Below are positions 21,011 through 29,069 of a stretch of DNA of 64,000 nt, in pieces (position 1 is the stretch's first letter; every line of letters starts with the position of its first letter). The stretch lies in contig NZ_JALPKO010000004.1 in NCBI RefSeq assembly GCF_023195885.1, forward strand, positions 62,001 through 126,000, in the 5' to 3' direction. The notes below the pieces were generated by a model that made no database searches, was not told the DNA's origin, and saw only the letters and a list, made by a program, of their open reading frames with translations. The position numbers and the translations under genes are program-made. This DNA is from Methylonatrum kenyense (GTDB lineage: Bacteria > Pseudomonadota > Gammaproteobacteria > Nitrococcales > Aquisalimonadaceae).

Positions 21011-21306
21011 GGCAATACCTTTCGAAACGGTTTAACGAACACTGAAGAATAGACACCGGCATCGACATAAGGGTCCGCATCGGCCCATTGTTCGGCCTCG
21101 GCAAGACTGCCGAATTCGGCGACGACCACGCTGCCGAGGAATCCGGCGTTACCCGGATCTTCCGCATCGATTGCCGGCATCGGCCCGGCCAGCAACAGGC
21201 GGCCCTCCGCCTTGAGGTCTTCCAGCCGCTTGAGATGCGCCGGGCGGGCGCCCTTGCGCAGCGGCAGACTGTCGGCAACGTCCTCGGAGATGATCACGTA
21301 GTACAT
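21007..21306 (-). CDS. yciI: YciI family protein
   Basis: A 99-residue YciI-like ferredoxin-fold protein. Family features are the N-terminal [10 protein letters not shown], the conserved RPAHLKRL histidine, [19 protein letters not shown], and an aspartate in [13 protein letters not shown] that is typically part of the active site. The biochemical role is poorly known. It starts the yciI-bolA-PPIase operon; the order yciI-bolA is common in gammaproteobacteria. Confidence 0.93.
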   Translation of the reverse strand: MYYVIISEDVADSLPLRKGARPAHLKRLEDLKAEGRLLLAGPMPAIDAEDPGNAGFLGSVVVAEFGSLAEAEQWADADPYVDAGVYSSVFVKPFRKVLP

Positions 21307-21458
21307 GGTGGCTGTCGGTCCTCTTGTGAGACACTTCCGCGTCGTATCGAACTGCGCCGGAGCTTAGCACAGGCCCCGTGGCGGCCTGCCCGGTGTGCGC
21401 CCGATCCATTGCCCGCGCCACGCCATACGGTGTCGGGCGAGACGTCCCTGGAAGCCTC

Positions 21459-22088
21459 ATGACTCAGTTTTTCGAGATTCATCCGGAAACACCCCAACTG
21501 CGCCTGATACGCCAGGCGGTCCGGCTGATTCGCTCGGGGTGTCTGGTGGTCTATCCCACCGATACGACCTATGCCCTCGGCTGTGGTCTCGGCGAGAAGG
21601 ATGCCCTGGACAGGATCCGGCAACTGCGAAACCTGGACGCCCGGCACAACTTCACGCTCGCCTGCCGGGATCTTTCGGATATCGGCACCTATGCCCGGAT
21701 CGAGAAGACTGCTTACCGATTGCTCAAGGCATTCACACCTGGCCCCTATACCTTCGTGTTGCGGGCTACCTCGGAAGTTCCAAGGCGCCTGCAGCATGCG
21801 AAGAAAAAGACCATCGGCATCCGCGTACCGGATCACGCCATCACCCGGGCACTGCTGGAGGAGCTCGGCGAGCCGTTGATGACCGCCAGCCTGCTGTTGC
21901 CGGGTCAGGAGATCCCGATGACCGAGGCCCCCGGTATCGTCGAGGCCATCGGCAAGCAGGTTGACCTGGTAATCGACGGTGGCGCCTGCGGCCTGGAACC
22001 GTCCACGGTGGTGGACCTGACGTCCGGTGTTCCCGAGGTGCTGCGGGAGGGTTGCGGCGACATCAGCGTGTTCGGTGAGCAATCGTAG
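21459..22088 (+). CDS. yciO: YciO family (Sua5/YrdC-like) protein
   Basis: A 209-residue protein of the Sua5/YrdC/YciO fold, which in TsaC binds ATP and threonine for the t6A modification of tRNA. The ATG at 21459 gives MTQFFEIHPETPQLRLIRQAV, close to YciO proteins. The conserved LVVYPTDTTYALGCGL (about 30-45) and KTIGIRVPDH (about 116-125) are present. YciO is a TsaC relative with weak or uncertain t6A activity. It is divergent from yciI and leads toward trpS, 60 bases downstream. Confidence 0.92.
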   Translation: MTQFFEIHPETPQLRLIRQAVRLIRSGCLVVYPTDTTYALGCGLGEKDALDRIRQLRNLDARHNFTLACRDLSDIGTYARIEKTAYRLLKAFTPGPYTFVLRATSEVPRRLQHAKKKTIGIRVPDHAITRALLEELGEPLMTASLLLPGQEIPMTEAPGIVEAIGKQVDLVIDGGACGLEPSTVVDLTSGVPEVLREGCGDISVFGEQS

Positions 22089-22104
22089 CCGCCGATGCAT
22101 CGGG

Positions 22105-22110
22105 TATGAT
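22105..22110 (+). promoter_or_regulatory. Possible -10 element of trpS
   Basis: TATGAT lies 38 bases upstream of the trpS start in the short gap after yciO. No good -35 box is seen at 16-18 bases, so this is only a candidate. Confidence 0.3.
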
Positions 22111-22148
22111 GCGCACAGCAGATCGCAACGAAGCGTAAGGAGTTCGAC

Positions 22149-23366
22149 TTGAGTTCGTTAGGGACATCGCAGAACCGCGTGCTGTCCGGCATGCGTCCGA
22201 CCGGCAAACTTCACCTCGGCCACTACCATGGTGTCCTCAAGAACTGGCTCAAGCTGCAGCAGGAGCACGAGTGCTTTTTCTTCGTCGCCGACTGGCACGC
22301 GCTGACCACGCATTACGACGAGCGCGAGATGATAGCCGATCACGTCTGGGAAATGCTGATCGACTGGCTGGCCTGCGGTATCAACCCCAGCCTGGCGCGC
22401 GTGTTCATCCAGTCGCGGGTGCCGGAGCATGCCGAGTTGCATCTGCTGTTGTCGATGATCACGCCTCTGGGCTGGCTCGAGCGTGTGCCCACCTACAAGG
22501 ATCAGCAGGACAAGCTACGGGAGAAGGATCTCGCCACCTACGGCTTCCTCGGTTATCCGCTGTTGCAGTCGGCGGACATCCTGATCTATCGCGCCGGCGG
22601 CGTGCCGGTGGGGGAGGACCAGGTGGCGCACGTGGAGATAACCCGCGAGGTGGCGCGTCGCTTCAACCATATGTTCGGCCGCGAACCGGGTTTCGAGGAC
22701 AAGGCGATGGAAGCCTCGAAACGCATGGGCAAGAAGAACAACAAGCTCTACCAGCAGCTGCGGCGCAAGTATCAGGAGCAAGGCGACCAGGAGGCACTGG
22801 AGGTGGCCCGTGCACTGGTCCAGGGCCAGCAGAACATCACTCTGGCCGACCGGGAGCGCCTGTATGGCTACCTTGATGGCAGCGGCGTGGTGATTCTGCC
22901 GGAACCCCAGGCCATGCTGACCCCGGCCTCGAAGATGCCGGGGCTGGATGGGCAGAAGATGTCGAAGTCCTACGGCAACACCATAGCCCTTCGCGACGAG
23001 CCGGACGAGGTCGATCGCAAGATTCGCACCATGCCCACGGATCCGGCCCGGGTGCGGCGCAGCGATCCGGGCGAGCCCGAGAAATGCCCCGTCTGGTCGT
23101 TCCATGAGGTTTATTCGGACGATGCGACCAAGGACTGGGTGCAGCAGGGCTGCCGTTCGGCCGGTATCGGTTGTCTGGAATGCAAGAAGCCGGTGATCGA
23201 CGCGGTGCAGGCCGAACTGGCACCGATTCGTGAACGCGCGCGAAAGCTGGAACAGGATCATGATGCGGTGCGCGCGGTGGTGGACAAGGGGGTGGAAGCG
23301 GCGCGGGATGCCGCCCGCGACACCATGGAGGAGGTTCGCCGGGTCATGGGGCTGGACTACCGTTGA
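22149..23366 (+). CDS. trpS: Tryptophanyl-tRNA synthetase
   Basis: A 405-residue class I synthetase charging tRNA(Trp). The HIGH-type motif is HLGH (22-25) within PTGKLHLGHYHG, and the KMSKS motif is in GLDGQKMSKSYG. It is longer than the ~335-residue enteric enzyme because of an insert before KMSKS (KRMGKKNNKLYQQLRRKY to LYGYLDGSG), a form seen in some other proteobacteria. The start is TTG at 22149: AAGGAG (22137-22142) sits six bases upstream and no ATG is available at the right place. The stop overlaps the scpA start. Confidence 0.95.
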   Translation: MSSLGTSQNRVLSGMRPTGKLHLGHYHGVLKNWLKLQQEHECFFFVADWHALTTHYDEREMIADHVWEMLIDWLACGINPSLARVFIQSRVPEHAELHLLLSMITPLGWLERVPTYKDQQDKLREKDLATYGFLGYPLLQSADILIYRAGGVPVGEDQVAHVEITREVARRFNHMFGREPGFEDKAMEASKRMGKKNNKLYQQLRRKYQEQGDQEALEVARALVQGQQNITLADRERLYGYLDGSGVVILPEPQAMLTPASKMPGLDGQKMSKSYGNTIALRDEPDEVDRKIRTMPTDPARVRRSDPGEPEKCPVWSFHEVYSDDATKDWVQQGCRSAGIGCLECKKPVIDAVQAELAPIRERARKLEQDHDAVRAVVDKGVEAARDAARDTMEEVRRVMGLDYR

Positions 23367-24193
23367 CCGTCGAGCACGGTATCGCCGGGCAGGAAGCCGT
23401 GGCGGCGGAGGAATCTCCGTCGGTGGTGCCCGGTGTGCGCGTCGGTAATGAGCCGCTGCGCGAACTGCCCCGGGATCTCTACATTCCGCCCGATGCACTG
23501 GAGGTTTTTCTCGAGACCTTCGAGGGACCACTGGACCTGCTGCTGTATCTGATCCGGCGGCAGAACCTGGACATCCTGGATATTCCGATCGCCGCCATTA
23601 CCCGGCAGTACATGGGTTACGTGGAGGTGATGAAGGAGCTGCGCCTGGAACTGGCGGCGGAGTATCTGGTCATGGCCGCCGTGCTGGCCGAGATCAAGTC
23701 GCGCATGCTGTTGCCGCGGCCGGTCAAGGTCGACGAGGAAGAGGCGGATCCACGGGCCGAACTGGTCCGGCGGCTGCAGGAATACGAACGCTACAAGACG
23801 GCGGCCGAGGACCTGGACAGCCTGCCCCGGGTGGGGCGGGATCTGCAGCCGGCCACGGCGATGGTGCCGGAGATGCCGCGCGAGGCGCCGGCGCCGGAGG
23901 TCAGCCTGGACGACCTGCTGATGGCGCTGGCGGATGTCATGGCGCGGGCCGAGATGTTCAGCCACCATCACGTGCAGCGTGAGGTCCTGTCGGTCCGTGA
24001 ACGCATGAGCTGGACGCTGCAGCAGCTGGACAGCGAGCAGTTCACCGACTTTCGCAGCCTGCTGCGGCCGGAGGAGGGCAAGCGCGGCGTTGTGGTCGGT
24101 TTTCTGGCCATCCTGGAGCTGATCCGCGAGGCGCTGCTGGAACTGGTGCAGGCCGAGCCGTTCGCACCCATCTACGTTCGCGCCCGGGCGTAA
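23363..24193 (+). CDS. scpA: Segregation and condensation protein A
   Basis: A 276-residue kleisin that bridges the SMC heads. The conserved core begins at FLETFEGPLDLLLYLIRRQNLDILDIPIA (about 49-78). The region AAEYLVMAAVLAEIKSRMLLPRP and a C-terminal winged-helix region (FLAILELIREALLELVQ) follow. A TTG start overlaps the trpS stop (TTGA at 23363-23366), implying coupled translation. A 496-base gap with an inverted-repeat element separates it from scpB. Confidence 0.93.
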   Translation: MTVEHGIAGQEAVAAEESPSVVPGVRVGNEPLRELPRDLYIPPDALEVFLETFEGPLDLLLYLIRRQNLDILDIPIAAITRQYMGYVEVMKELRLELAAEYLVMAAVLAEIKSRMLLPRPVKVDEEEADPRAELVRRLQEYERYKTAAEDLDSLPRVGRDLQPATAMVPEMPREAPAPEVSLDDLLMALADVMARAEMFSHHHVQREVLSVRERMSWTLQQLDSEQFTDFRSLLRPEEGKRGVVVGFLAILELIREALLELVQAEPFAPIYVRARA

Positions 24194-24689
24194 AGCTTAG
24201 ATCTTCCATGTCCAGGCGTGGGTGGTCGACGCCGGCACTGCTCCGCCAGGCCCGCCGTGAACCCATCCGTGGGGGCTTAACGAAACACTGATTGATTTTC
24301 GCGTCTGCGTTGGAGTCGCATTTTTTCCGAGGCAAGGCGTGCTGTACCGCGCCGCAGTCATTCTGCGGTCAAGCAGCGCAACAAAGCATTCGGGAAAAAT
24401 GCGACCCAACCCGAAGGGCCCGGCCGGTTTTGGCCCCTGGCTGTGTTGTGTCACCGGCCCGGTAGCTTTGGCTACCGAACCGGCACCGCGCCTTGCCAGA
24501 TGACCAAAACCGGTCTCGGGCGTAGACACGAAAATCAATCAGTGTTTCCTTAACGCTCGCGTCCCTGCGACCGACAGCCTGTCGGAGCAGTGCCGGCGCC
24601 GCCCTGAAGGCTGGTGTCTTGGTGCTGGTTACTGTCTGAGGCCTGACTACGGATCTTGCGCTGGGATAACTGTCGGGAGACGGAAAACG
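24194..24689. other. Intergenic region between scpA and scpB
   Basis: This 496-base stretch is occupied mostly by the inverted-repeat element 24230-24598. Short reading frames inside it are products of the palindromic sequence and match nothing I recognise. The ~90 bases before scpB contain no clear promoter. Confidence 0.6.
24230..24598. mobile_element. MITE-like nested inverted-repeat element
   Basis: Outer inverted repeats of 22 bases (24230-24251 and 24577-24598, 21 of 22 matching) enclose inner repeats of about 25 bases. The inner pair begins GAAACACTGATTG at 24282 and ends CAATCAGTGTTTC at 24548. Inside them GTCGCATTTTTTCC pairs with GGGAAAAATGCGAC, and smaller hairpins such as CGGTAGC/GCTACCG occur. 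CTTAAC directly flanks the inner repeats on both sides (24276-24281 and 24549-24554), so a 267-base element with a 6-base target duplication is an alternative reading. There is no transposase. A shorter diverged relative lies at 35349-35427. Confidence 0.7.
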
Positions 24690-25307
24690 ATGGCCACGCC
24701 ACCGCTGAAACACATCCTCGAGGCCGCAATGCTGGCGGCCGGCGATGCCCTGTCGCTGGAGCACATGCAGGCCCTGTTTCCGGACACCGACCGGCCGGAA
24801 AAGCCACGGCTTCGGGGTGCACTGCTCGAGCTGCAGCAGGATTACGCCGACCGCGGGCTCGATGTGGTGGAGGTGGCCAGCGGCTGGCGGATCCAGGTGG
24901 CCAGTGACATGGTGCCCTGGCTGGCGCGGCTGTGGGAGGAAAAGCCGGTGCGCTATTCCCGTGCCCTGCTGGAGACCCTGGCGGTCATCGCCTACCGGCA
25001 GCCGGTGACCCGGGGTGAGATTGAGGAGGTGCGCGGTGTCAGCATCAGTACCACCATCATGCGTACGTTGCAGGACCGTGGCTGGGTGCGGGTGATCGGG
25101 CATCGGGATGTGCCGGGCCGGCCGGCGATGTTCGGCACCACGCGGGCGTTCCTCGATCATTTCAATCTGAAAAGCCTGGATCAGTTGCCGTCGCTTGGCG
25201 AATTGCGTGATCTCAGCGAGCTGCATCCGGAACTGGATCTGGGCTTTCCGGATACCGCTGATCCTGCGGCGGAGGAAGCGGCGGACCGGGGATCAAGCGA
25301 TGGATGA
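24690..25307 (+). CDS. scpB: Segregation and condensation protein B
   Basis: A 205-residue winged-helix protein that dimerises and binds ScpA in the SMC complex. The core [21 protein letters not shown] (about 5-25) and [33 protein letters not shown] (about 87-120) are typical. An acidic tail ends the protein. The start has a GGGAG-type ribosome site. The stop overlaps the rluB start by eight bases. Confidence 0.95.
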   Translation: MATPPLKHILEAAMLAAGDALSLEHMQALFPDTDRPEKPRLRGALLELQQDYADRGLDVVEVASGWRIQVASDMVPWLARLWEEKPVRYSRALLETLAVIAYRQPVTRGEIEEVRGVSISTTIMRTLQDRGWVRVIGHRDVPGRPAMFGTTRAFLDHFNLKSLDQLPSLGELRDLSELHPELDLGFPDTADPAAEEAADRGSSDG

Positions 25308-26115
25308 GAAGCTGCAAAAGGTGCTGGCCCGGGCCGGCTACGGCTCGCGTCGGGAAATCGAGGCCCTGATTGCCGAGGGCCGGGTGCTGGTCAATGGCGA
25401 GCCGGCGCGGCTTGGCGACCGCGTGACCGGTGAGGAGCGGATCCGCTGCAACGGCCGCCTGGTTCCGCGCGAGAAGCTGCAAGCCGGCGGGCGCAAGGTG
25501 CTGATGTACCACAAACCGGTTGGCGAGGTCTGTACCCGCGACGACCCGGAGGGGCGGCCGACCGTGTTCAGTGCTTTGCCGAAGCTTGGTTCCGGGCGCT
25601 GGATCAGTATCGGTCGGCTGGACCTCAACACCCTCGGCCTGCTGCTGTTTACCAACGACGGCGAGCTGGCCAACCGGCTGATGCATCCATCCCATGCGCA
25701 GGAGCGCGAGTATGCGGTGCGGGTGTTCGGTGAAGTGGACGAGGCCATGCTCCGGCGCCTGCAACAGGGTGTCGAACTCGATGACGGACCGGCCGCCTTC
25801 GAGCAGATTGAGGCCCGGGGCGGCGAAGGCGGCAACCAGTGGTTTCATGTGGTCATTCGCGAGGGCCGCAAGCGGGAGGTGCGCCGGCTCTGGGAGTCCC
25901 AGGGTGTGCAGGTCAGTCGCCTGATGCGGGTGCGTTACGGCCCGATCCGGTTGCCCCGGGATCTGCCCCGTGGCAAGTGGCGTTTCCTGCCGGACGACGC
26001 GGTCAATGCGCTGGCGGCAGGAGTTGGCCTGGCACCGGCTCCGGCGCGGAAGCCGCCGCCCAGGGGCGCGCGGCAAGGCAGGAAGGCGGGTTCGCCACGC
26101 CGTCGCCGGGGTTGA
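25300..26115 (+). CDS. rluB: 23S rRNA pseudouridine synthase B
   Basis: A 271-residue RsuA/RluB-family enzyme that modifies 23S rRNA near position 2605 in E. coli. It begins with an S4 RNA-binding domain ([21 protein letters not shown]). The catalytic domain has the aspartate motif [26 protein letters not shown]. The C-terminus is a basic, arginine-rich tail. The start at 25300 overlaps scpB; scpA-scpB-rluB is a standard order. Confidence 0.95.
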   Translation: MDEKLQKVLARAGYGSRREIEALIAEGRVLVNGEPARLGDRVTGEERIRCNGRLVPREKLQAGGRKVLMYHKPVGEVCTRDDPEGRPTVFSALPKLGSGRWISIGRLDLNTLGLLLFTNDGELANRLMHPSHAQEREYAVRVFGEVDEAMLRRLQQGVELDDGPAAFEQIEARGGEGGNQWFHVVIREGRKREVRRLWESQGVQVSRLMRVRYGPIRLPRDLPRGKWRFLPDDAVNALAAGVGLAPAPARKPPPRGARQGRKAGSPRRRRG

Positions 26116-26116
26116 C

Positions 26117-26803
26117 GTGGCAGACGTCGGGCAGACAGGCGCAGCGGGTGTTTACTGGCGGCTCAGGGAGTATTTCGGTCATCGCAATTGGTGGCCTGCG
26201 GATGACCCCTTCGAGATCCTGGTTGGCGCAATTCTCACCCAGAATACTGCCTGGACCAATGTCGAGAAGGCCATGGCCCGGTTGCGAGAGCAAGGGAGGC
26301 TGAACCCCGGGGCGCTTCTCGACCTGCCGGAACCGCAATTGGCCGAACTCATCCGCTCCTCCGGATACTACAACATCAAGGCGTCGCGCCTGCGTGCATT
26401 GCTGAGCGTCCTGCGGGAGGATGGCGGGCTGGACGGCTGGCGAGATCACGAGACGGCAGCGCTGCGGGCTCGCCTGCTGGCGGTCAGGGGGGTTGGCGAG
26501 GAGACCGCCGATTCCATCCTGCTGTACGCGCTGGGGCGACCGGTGTTCGTGATCGATGCCTATACCCGGCGTATCTTCAGCCGTCTCGGCCTGGTCTCCG
26601 GTGACGAGTCCTATCGCGAGCTTGCAGAATGGTTCGAGCGGCAGCTGACGGCCGATGTGGATTTGTACCAGGATTTTCACGCGCAGATCGTGACTCTTGG
26701 CAATGGCATTTGCCGACCGGCGCCACGTTGTGAGCAGTGCCCGCTGGCTGCCGGCTGCCCGCAGCGCGGAATCCAGCCCCGTCCTGCTTCGGCAAGGGGG
26801 TGA
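26117..26803 (+). CDS. Endonuclease III-like DNA glycosylase (COG2231)
   Basis: A 228-residue HhH-GPD protein. A GTG start one base after the rluB stop gives VADVGQTGAAGVYWRLREYFG. Motifs are DPFEILVGAILTQNTAW, the hairpin RGVGEETADSILLYAL, the catalytic aspartate in VFVIDAYTRRIFSRLG, and an iron-sulfur loop C-x5-C-x2-C-x5-C near the end. The lysine used by bifunctional Nth enzymes (GVGRKTA in E. coli) is glutamate here, so a monofunctional glycosylase is expected. This matches the COG2231 group, which includes 3-methyladenine glycosylases. Substrate is inferred. Confidence 0.85.
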   Translation: MADVGQTGAAGVYWRLREYFGHRNWWPADDPFEILVGAILTQNTAWTNVEKAMARLREQGRLNPGALLDLPEPQLAELIRSSGYYNIKASRLRALLSVLREDGGLDGWRDHETAALRARLLAVRGVGEETADSILLYALGRPVFVIDAYTRRIFSRLGLVSGDESYRELAEWFERQLTADVDLYQDFHAQIVTLGNGICRPAPRCEQCPLAAGCPQRGIQPRPASARG

Positions 26804-26835
26804 ACGCCAGCGCAGGCGTTGGTGGACTACATCCG

Positions 26836-27288
26836 CTAGCCGGCTGCCGCCGGGGCGGACTTGTCACCCGCCTGGTGGCGGATGCGAACCACCTGGCCGG
26901 CCAGTTTCTCCGGCAGGTGAATCTTCCGGTCCATCATGATCAGCAGCCGGCGGACGCCGTCATCGCGCTGCAGCAGCCGTTCCAGTCCGCGCTGAACGCT
27001 GCTGTTCTGCAGCGCCTGGTCCATGTCCTTGAGCACATAGATGCCGTAATGCCGGCTGGCCGCGATGTAATTGATCGCATCGCCGACACTGCGTGTCTGC
27101 GGGATGAATATCCGTTCCGAACCCAGCCGAAACAGGCCATTGTCCGGCGACCAGCCGTAGATGGCCCTGCCGCTGGTGAGTGTCAGGCGCTTGAACACAT
27201 CCAGTATCCGGTCGGGAGACCCGGTTTCCAGGGCCGCGATGCGGAACTCCGAATCGATAACCCGGCTCAGGTTGAAGTTACCACTCAT
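26836..27288 (-). CDS. Stand-alone protein resembling the N-terminus of Ycf46-type AAA proteins
   Basis: A 150-residue protein that resembles the region preceding the ATPase core in Ycf46-like AAA+ proteins. The segments SPDRILDVFKRLTLTSGRAIYGWSPDNGLFRL, AINYIAASRHYGIYVLKDMDQAL and RRLLIMMDRKIHLPEKL match the pattern of those domains as I remember it. There is no Walker A motif and no AAA core, and no ATPase gene adjoins it. A TATACT (27336-27341 on the plus strand) is a possible -10 box. Function is unknown. Confidence 0.6.
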   Translation of the reverse strand: MSGNFNLSRVIDSEFRIAALETGSPDRILDVFKRLTLTSGRAIYGWSPDNGLFRLGSERIFIPQTRSVGDAINYIAASRHYGIYVLKDMDQALQNSSVQRGLERLLQRDDGVRRLLIMMDRKIHLPEKLAGQVVRIRHQAGDKSAPAAAG

Positions 27289-27408
27289 GGCCCCGATTCT
27301 CCGTGGGTTCTATGTGTTGCGCTAAGACATACTCCAGTATAGGTTCCGGTGGCAAGGTGTCGTTGATTTCATGACACTTTTCCGCTCGGTGTCACCGACT
27401 GGCATGCG

Positions 27409-27428
27409 ACCCGGCCGATATCGACCGG
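27409..27428. terminator. Hairpin between yciK and the Ycf46-like gene
   Basis: CCCGG and CCGGG flank an internal palindrome around CCGATATCGA, in a 160-base gap downstream of yciK on the minus strand. No T run follows. The surrounding gap also carries a direct repeat TCATGACACT on either side. A terminator or operator role is equally possible. Confidence 0.35.
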
Positions 27429-27448
27429 GCCCCTTGTCGGCGTCAAAA

Positions 27449-28222
27449 TCATGACACTGCCGGCGACCACCGCAGGCCCTTGCCGTGGTAGGGCCGTCCC
27501 GAAGCGGAGAGCAGATAGACATAGGCGCGCGCCACGTCCTCCACCGACCGCAGTCCTGTCGTCTGTTCGGCGGGGTAGGCCTGCTGGCGCATCGGCGAAT
27601 CCACCGGTCCCGGATCGAGGCTGCTGACCCGGATTCGACCCTTTCGGGCTACCTCCGCGGCCAGGGTCTGCATCATGCATTCAACACCGGCGTAGGCGAC
27701 CCCGAAGGCGCCCCAGTAGGCCTGGCCCTGCCGGCCGCTGCGGTCTGAGGTGTGGATGATACGACTGTCTTCAGCGCGATCAAGCAGCGGCAGGCAGACC
27801 TGGTTCAGCAGGAACGGTGCATTCAGGTTGACATGCAGCGTCCTGGCCCAGAGCTCCGGATCGTATTGTGACAAGGGCGACAGCTCACCGAGCATGGCGG
27901 CGCAGTGCACCAAGCCGTCGAGGCGCCCGAACTGCTGATCGAGGGCTGTGGCCAGCTCCAGGTAGTCGGCCGGTCCGACACCTTCCAGATTCATGCCGTG
28001 CAGGATTGGCACCGGGGAGTCGGCGCTGTCTATTTCGTCGGCCAGGGCTTCGAGCTTTTTTACCGCCTTGTCCAGCAGGATCAGCTGCGCGCCTGCCGCG
28101 GCACAGTGGCGCGCCACCGCGCTGCCGATGCCGCCCGCGGCACCACTGAGCAGGATCACCCTGTCGCCAAGGGTTTCCGCTGAGGGCCTGAAATCGTCGG
28201 GGATTGTCAGTGTCTCAATCAT
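27449..28222 (-). CDS. yciK: YciK-like short-chain dehydrogenase with degenerate active site
   Basis: A 257-residue Rossmann protein. The nucleotide-binding motif GAAGGIGSAVAR (about 28-39) and the NAA-like region LVHCAAMLGELSPL are clear. By position and similarity it is the YciK family member of the ubiG-mupP-yciK group known in Pseudomonas. The catalytic YxxxK of short-chain dehydrogenases should fall in WGAYxxSK; here it reads WGAFGVAYAG. Tyrosine is replaced by phenylalanine and lysine by tyrosine, while the serine (HTSDRSG) is kept. It may bind a nucleotide without normal oxidoreductase chemistry. It is the last gene of a minus-strand operon. Confidence 0.85.
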   Translation of the reverse strand: MIETLTIPDDFRPSAETLGDRVILLSGAAGGIGSAVARHCAAAGAQLILLDKAVKKLEALADEIDSADSPVPILHGMNLEGVGPADYLELATALDQQFGRLDGLVHCAAMLGELSPLSQYDPELWARTLHVNLNAPFLLNQVCLPLLDRAEDSRIIHTSDRSGRQGQAYWGAFGVAYAGVECMMQTLAAEVARKGRIRVSSLDPGPVDSPMRQQAYPAEQTTGLRSVEDVARAYVYLLSASGRPYHGKGLRWSPAVS

Positions 28223-28238
28223 GCGTGCTCTCTTTATG

Positions 28239-29069
28239 TTATCCAGTGCGCCAGGCCAGCCAGAGGCGGCGCAGCGGCGTGAGGCTGAGTTCTGCCTGCA
28301 GCATCGGGTAATCCGCCCTGCGCATCTCCTGCAGGATCGCAGCGGCGAGTCGGACGCGGATCCTGGTGCAGCGGTAACCGGGTGAGTCGGTCAGATCCAG
28401 GGCCTCGCTGGCCTTGTGCAACAGCGAGGCCGCGTTGTCCACTTGCGCGACAAGCGCCTGACGCGCCGCATCCGACCCGGCGGAGGCCGGCAGTTGCTCG
28501 ACCGACAGGCCAGCGGCGCGCAGGTCCGACTCGGGCAGGTAGCAGCGGCCACGATCCAGTGCCGGCCGCAGACGCCGCAACAGCTCCGTCAGCCGCAAAC
28601 CCATGCCCGCATGATGCGCGGCGCTGTCATTGTCGTCGCGGTACGGGTGGCCAATCTGAAGCTCCAGCGCTGCCAGTGGTATGCCGGTGCGGTGCAGATA
28701 GCTGGCCAGGGCATTGCCGTCCGGATAGCTGCCGTATTCCAGATCCATGCGCGCACCGTCGATCAATTGCCGGAATGGGGTCAACGGCAGTCCATGCCGC
28801 GTGATCGCCGGGCCCAGTGCCGTGGCCAGCGGGTGTCTGCCCTTGCCGCTGGCGATCCGTTCGATCTCCGCCTGCCACCAGTCCAGCTTGACCTGACCCA
28901 CCCCCGGATCGGACACCGTCCAGGGCACCGCCAGGATTTCCTCGGCGAAGCCATGCACGGCGCGCAGAGCGGGCTGATGCTGCCGCGGTGCAAAACGCAG
29001 CGCATAGTAAAGCGCGGATCCGGGCGGGGCCAGGTCCGGCGCCTCGGCTGCCTTGGCGAACTCAGTCAT
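28239..29069 (-). CDS. Squalene/phytoene synthase-like protein (NDUFAF6-like)
   Basis: A 276-residue all-helical protein of the squalene/phytoene synthase superfamily. WWQAEIERI, HHAGMGLRLTELLRRL and DRGRCYLPESDL align with family landmarks. The first aspartate-rich motif is absent (AVHGFAEEI where DxxxD would fall), and the second lacks its acidic pair before DRGR. This resembles NDUFAF6-type members that do not make terpenes. The ATG at 29069 overlaps the rmuC stop by eight bases. It is probably not a prenyl synthase; its true role is unknown. Confidence 0.75.
   Translation of the reverse strand: MTEFAKAAEAPDLAPPGSALYYALRFAPRQHQPALRAVHGFAEEILAVPWTVSDPGVGQVKLDWWQAEIERIASGKGRHPLATALGPAITRHGLPLTPFRQLIDGARMDLEYGSYPDGNALASYLHRTGIPLAALELQIGHPYRDDNDSAAHHAGMGLRLTELLRRLRPALDRGRCYLPESDLRAAGLSVEQLPASAGSDAARQALVAQVDNAASLLHKASEALDLTDSPGYRCTRIRVRLAAAILQEMRRADYPMLQAELSLTPLRRLWLAWRTG

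Noticed and set aside
24197-24538. A 113-residue minus-strand frame inside the scpA-scpB gap
   Set aside because: It is built from the nested inverted repeats of the MITE-like element and has no ribosome site or family match.
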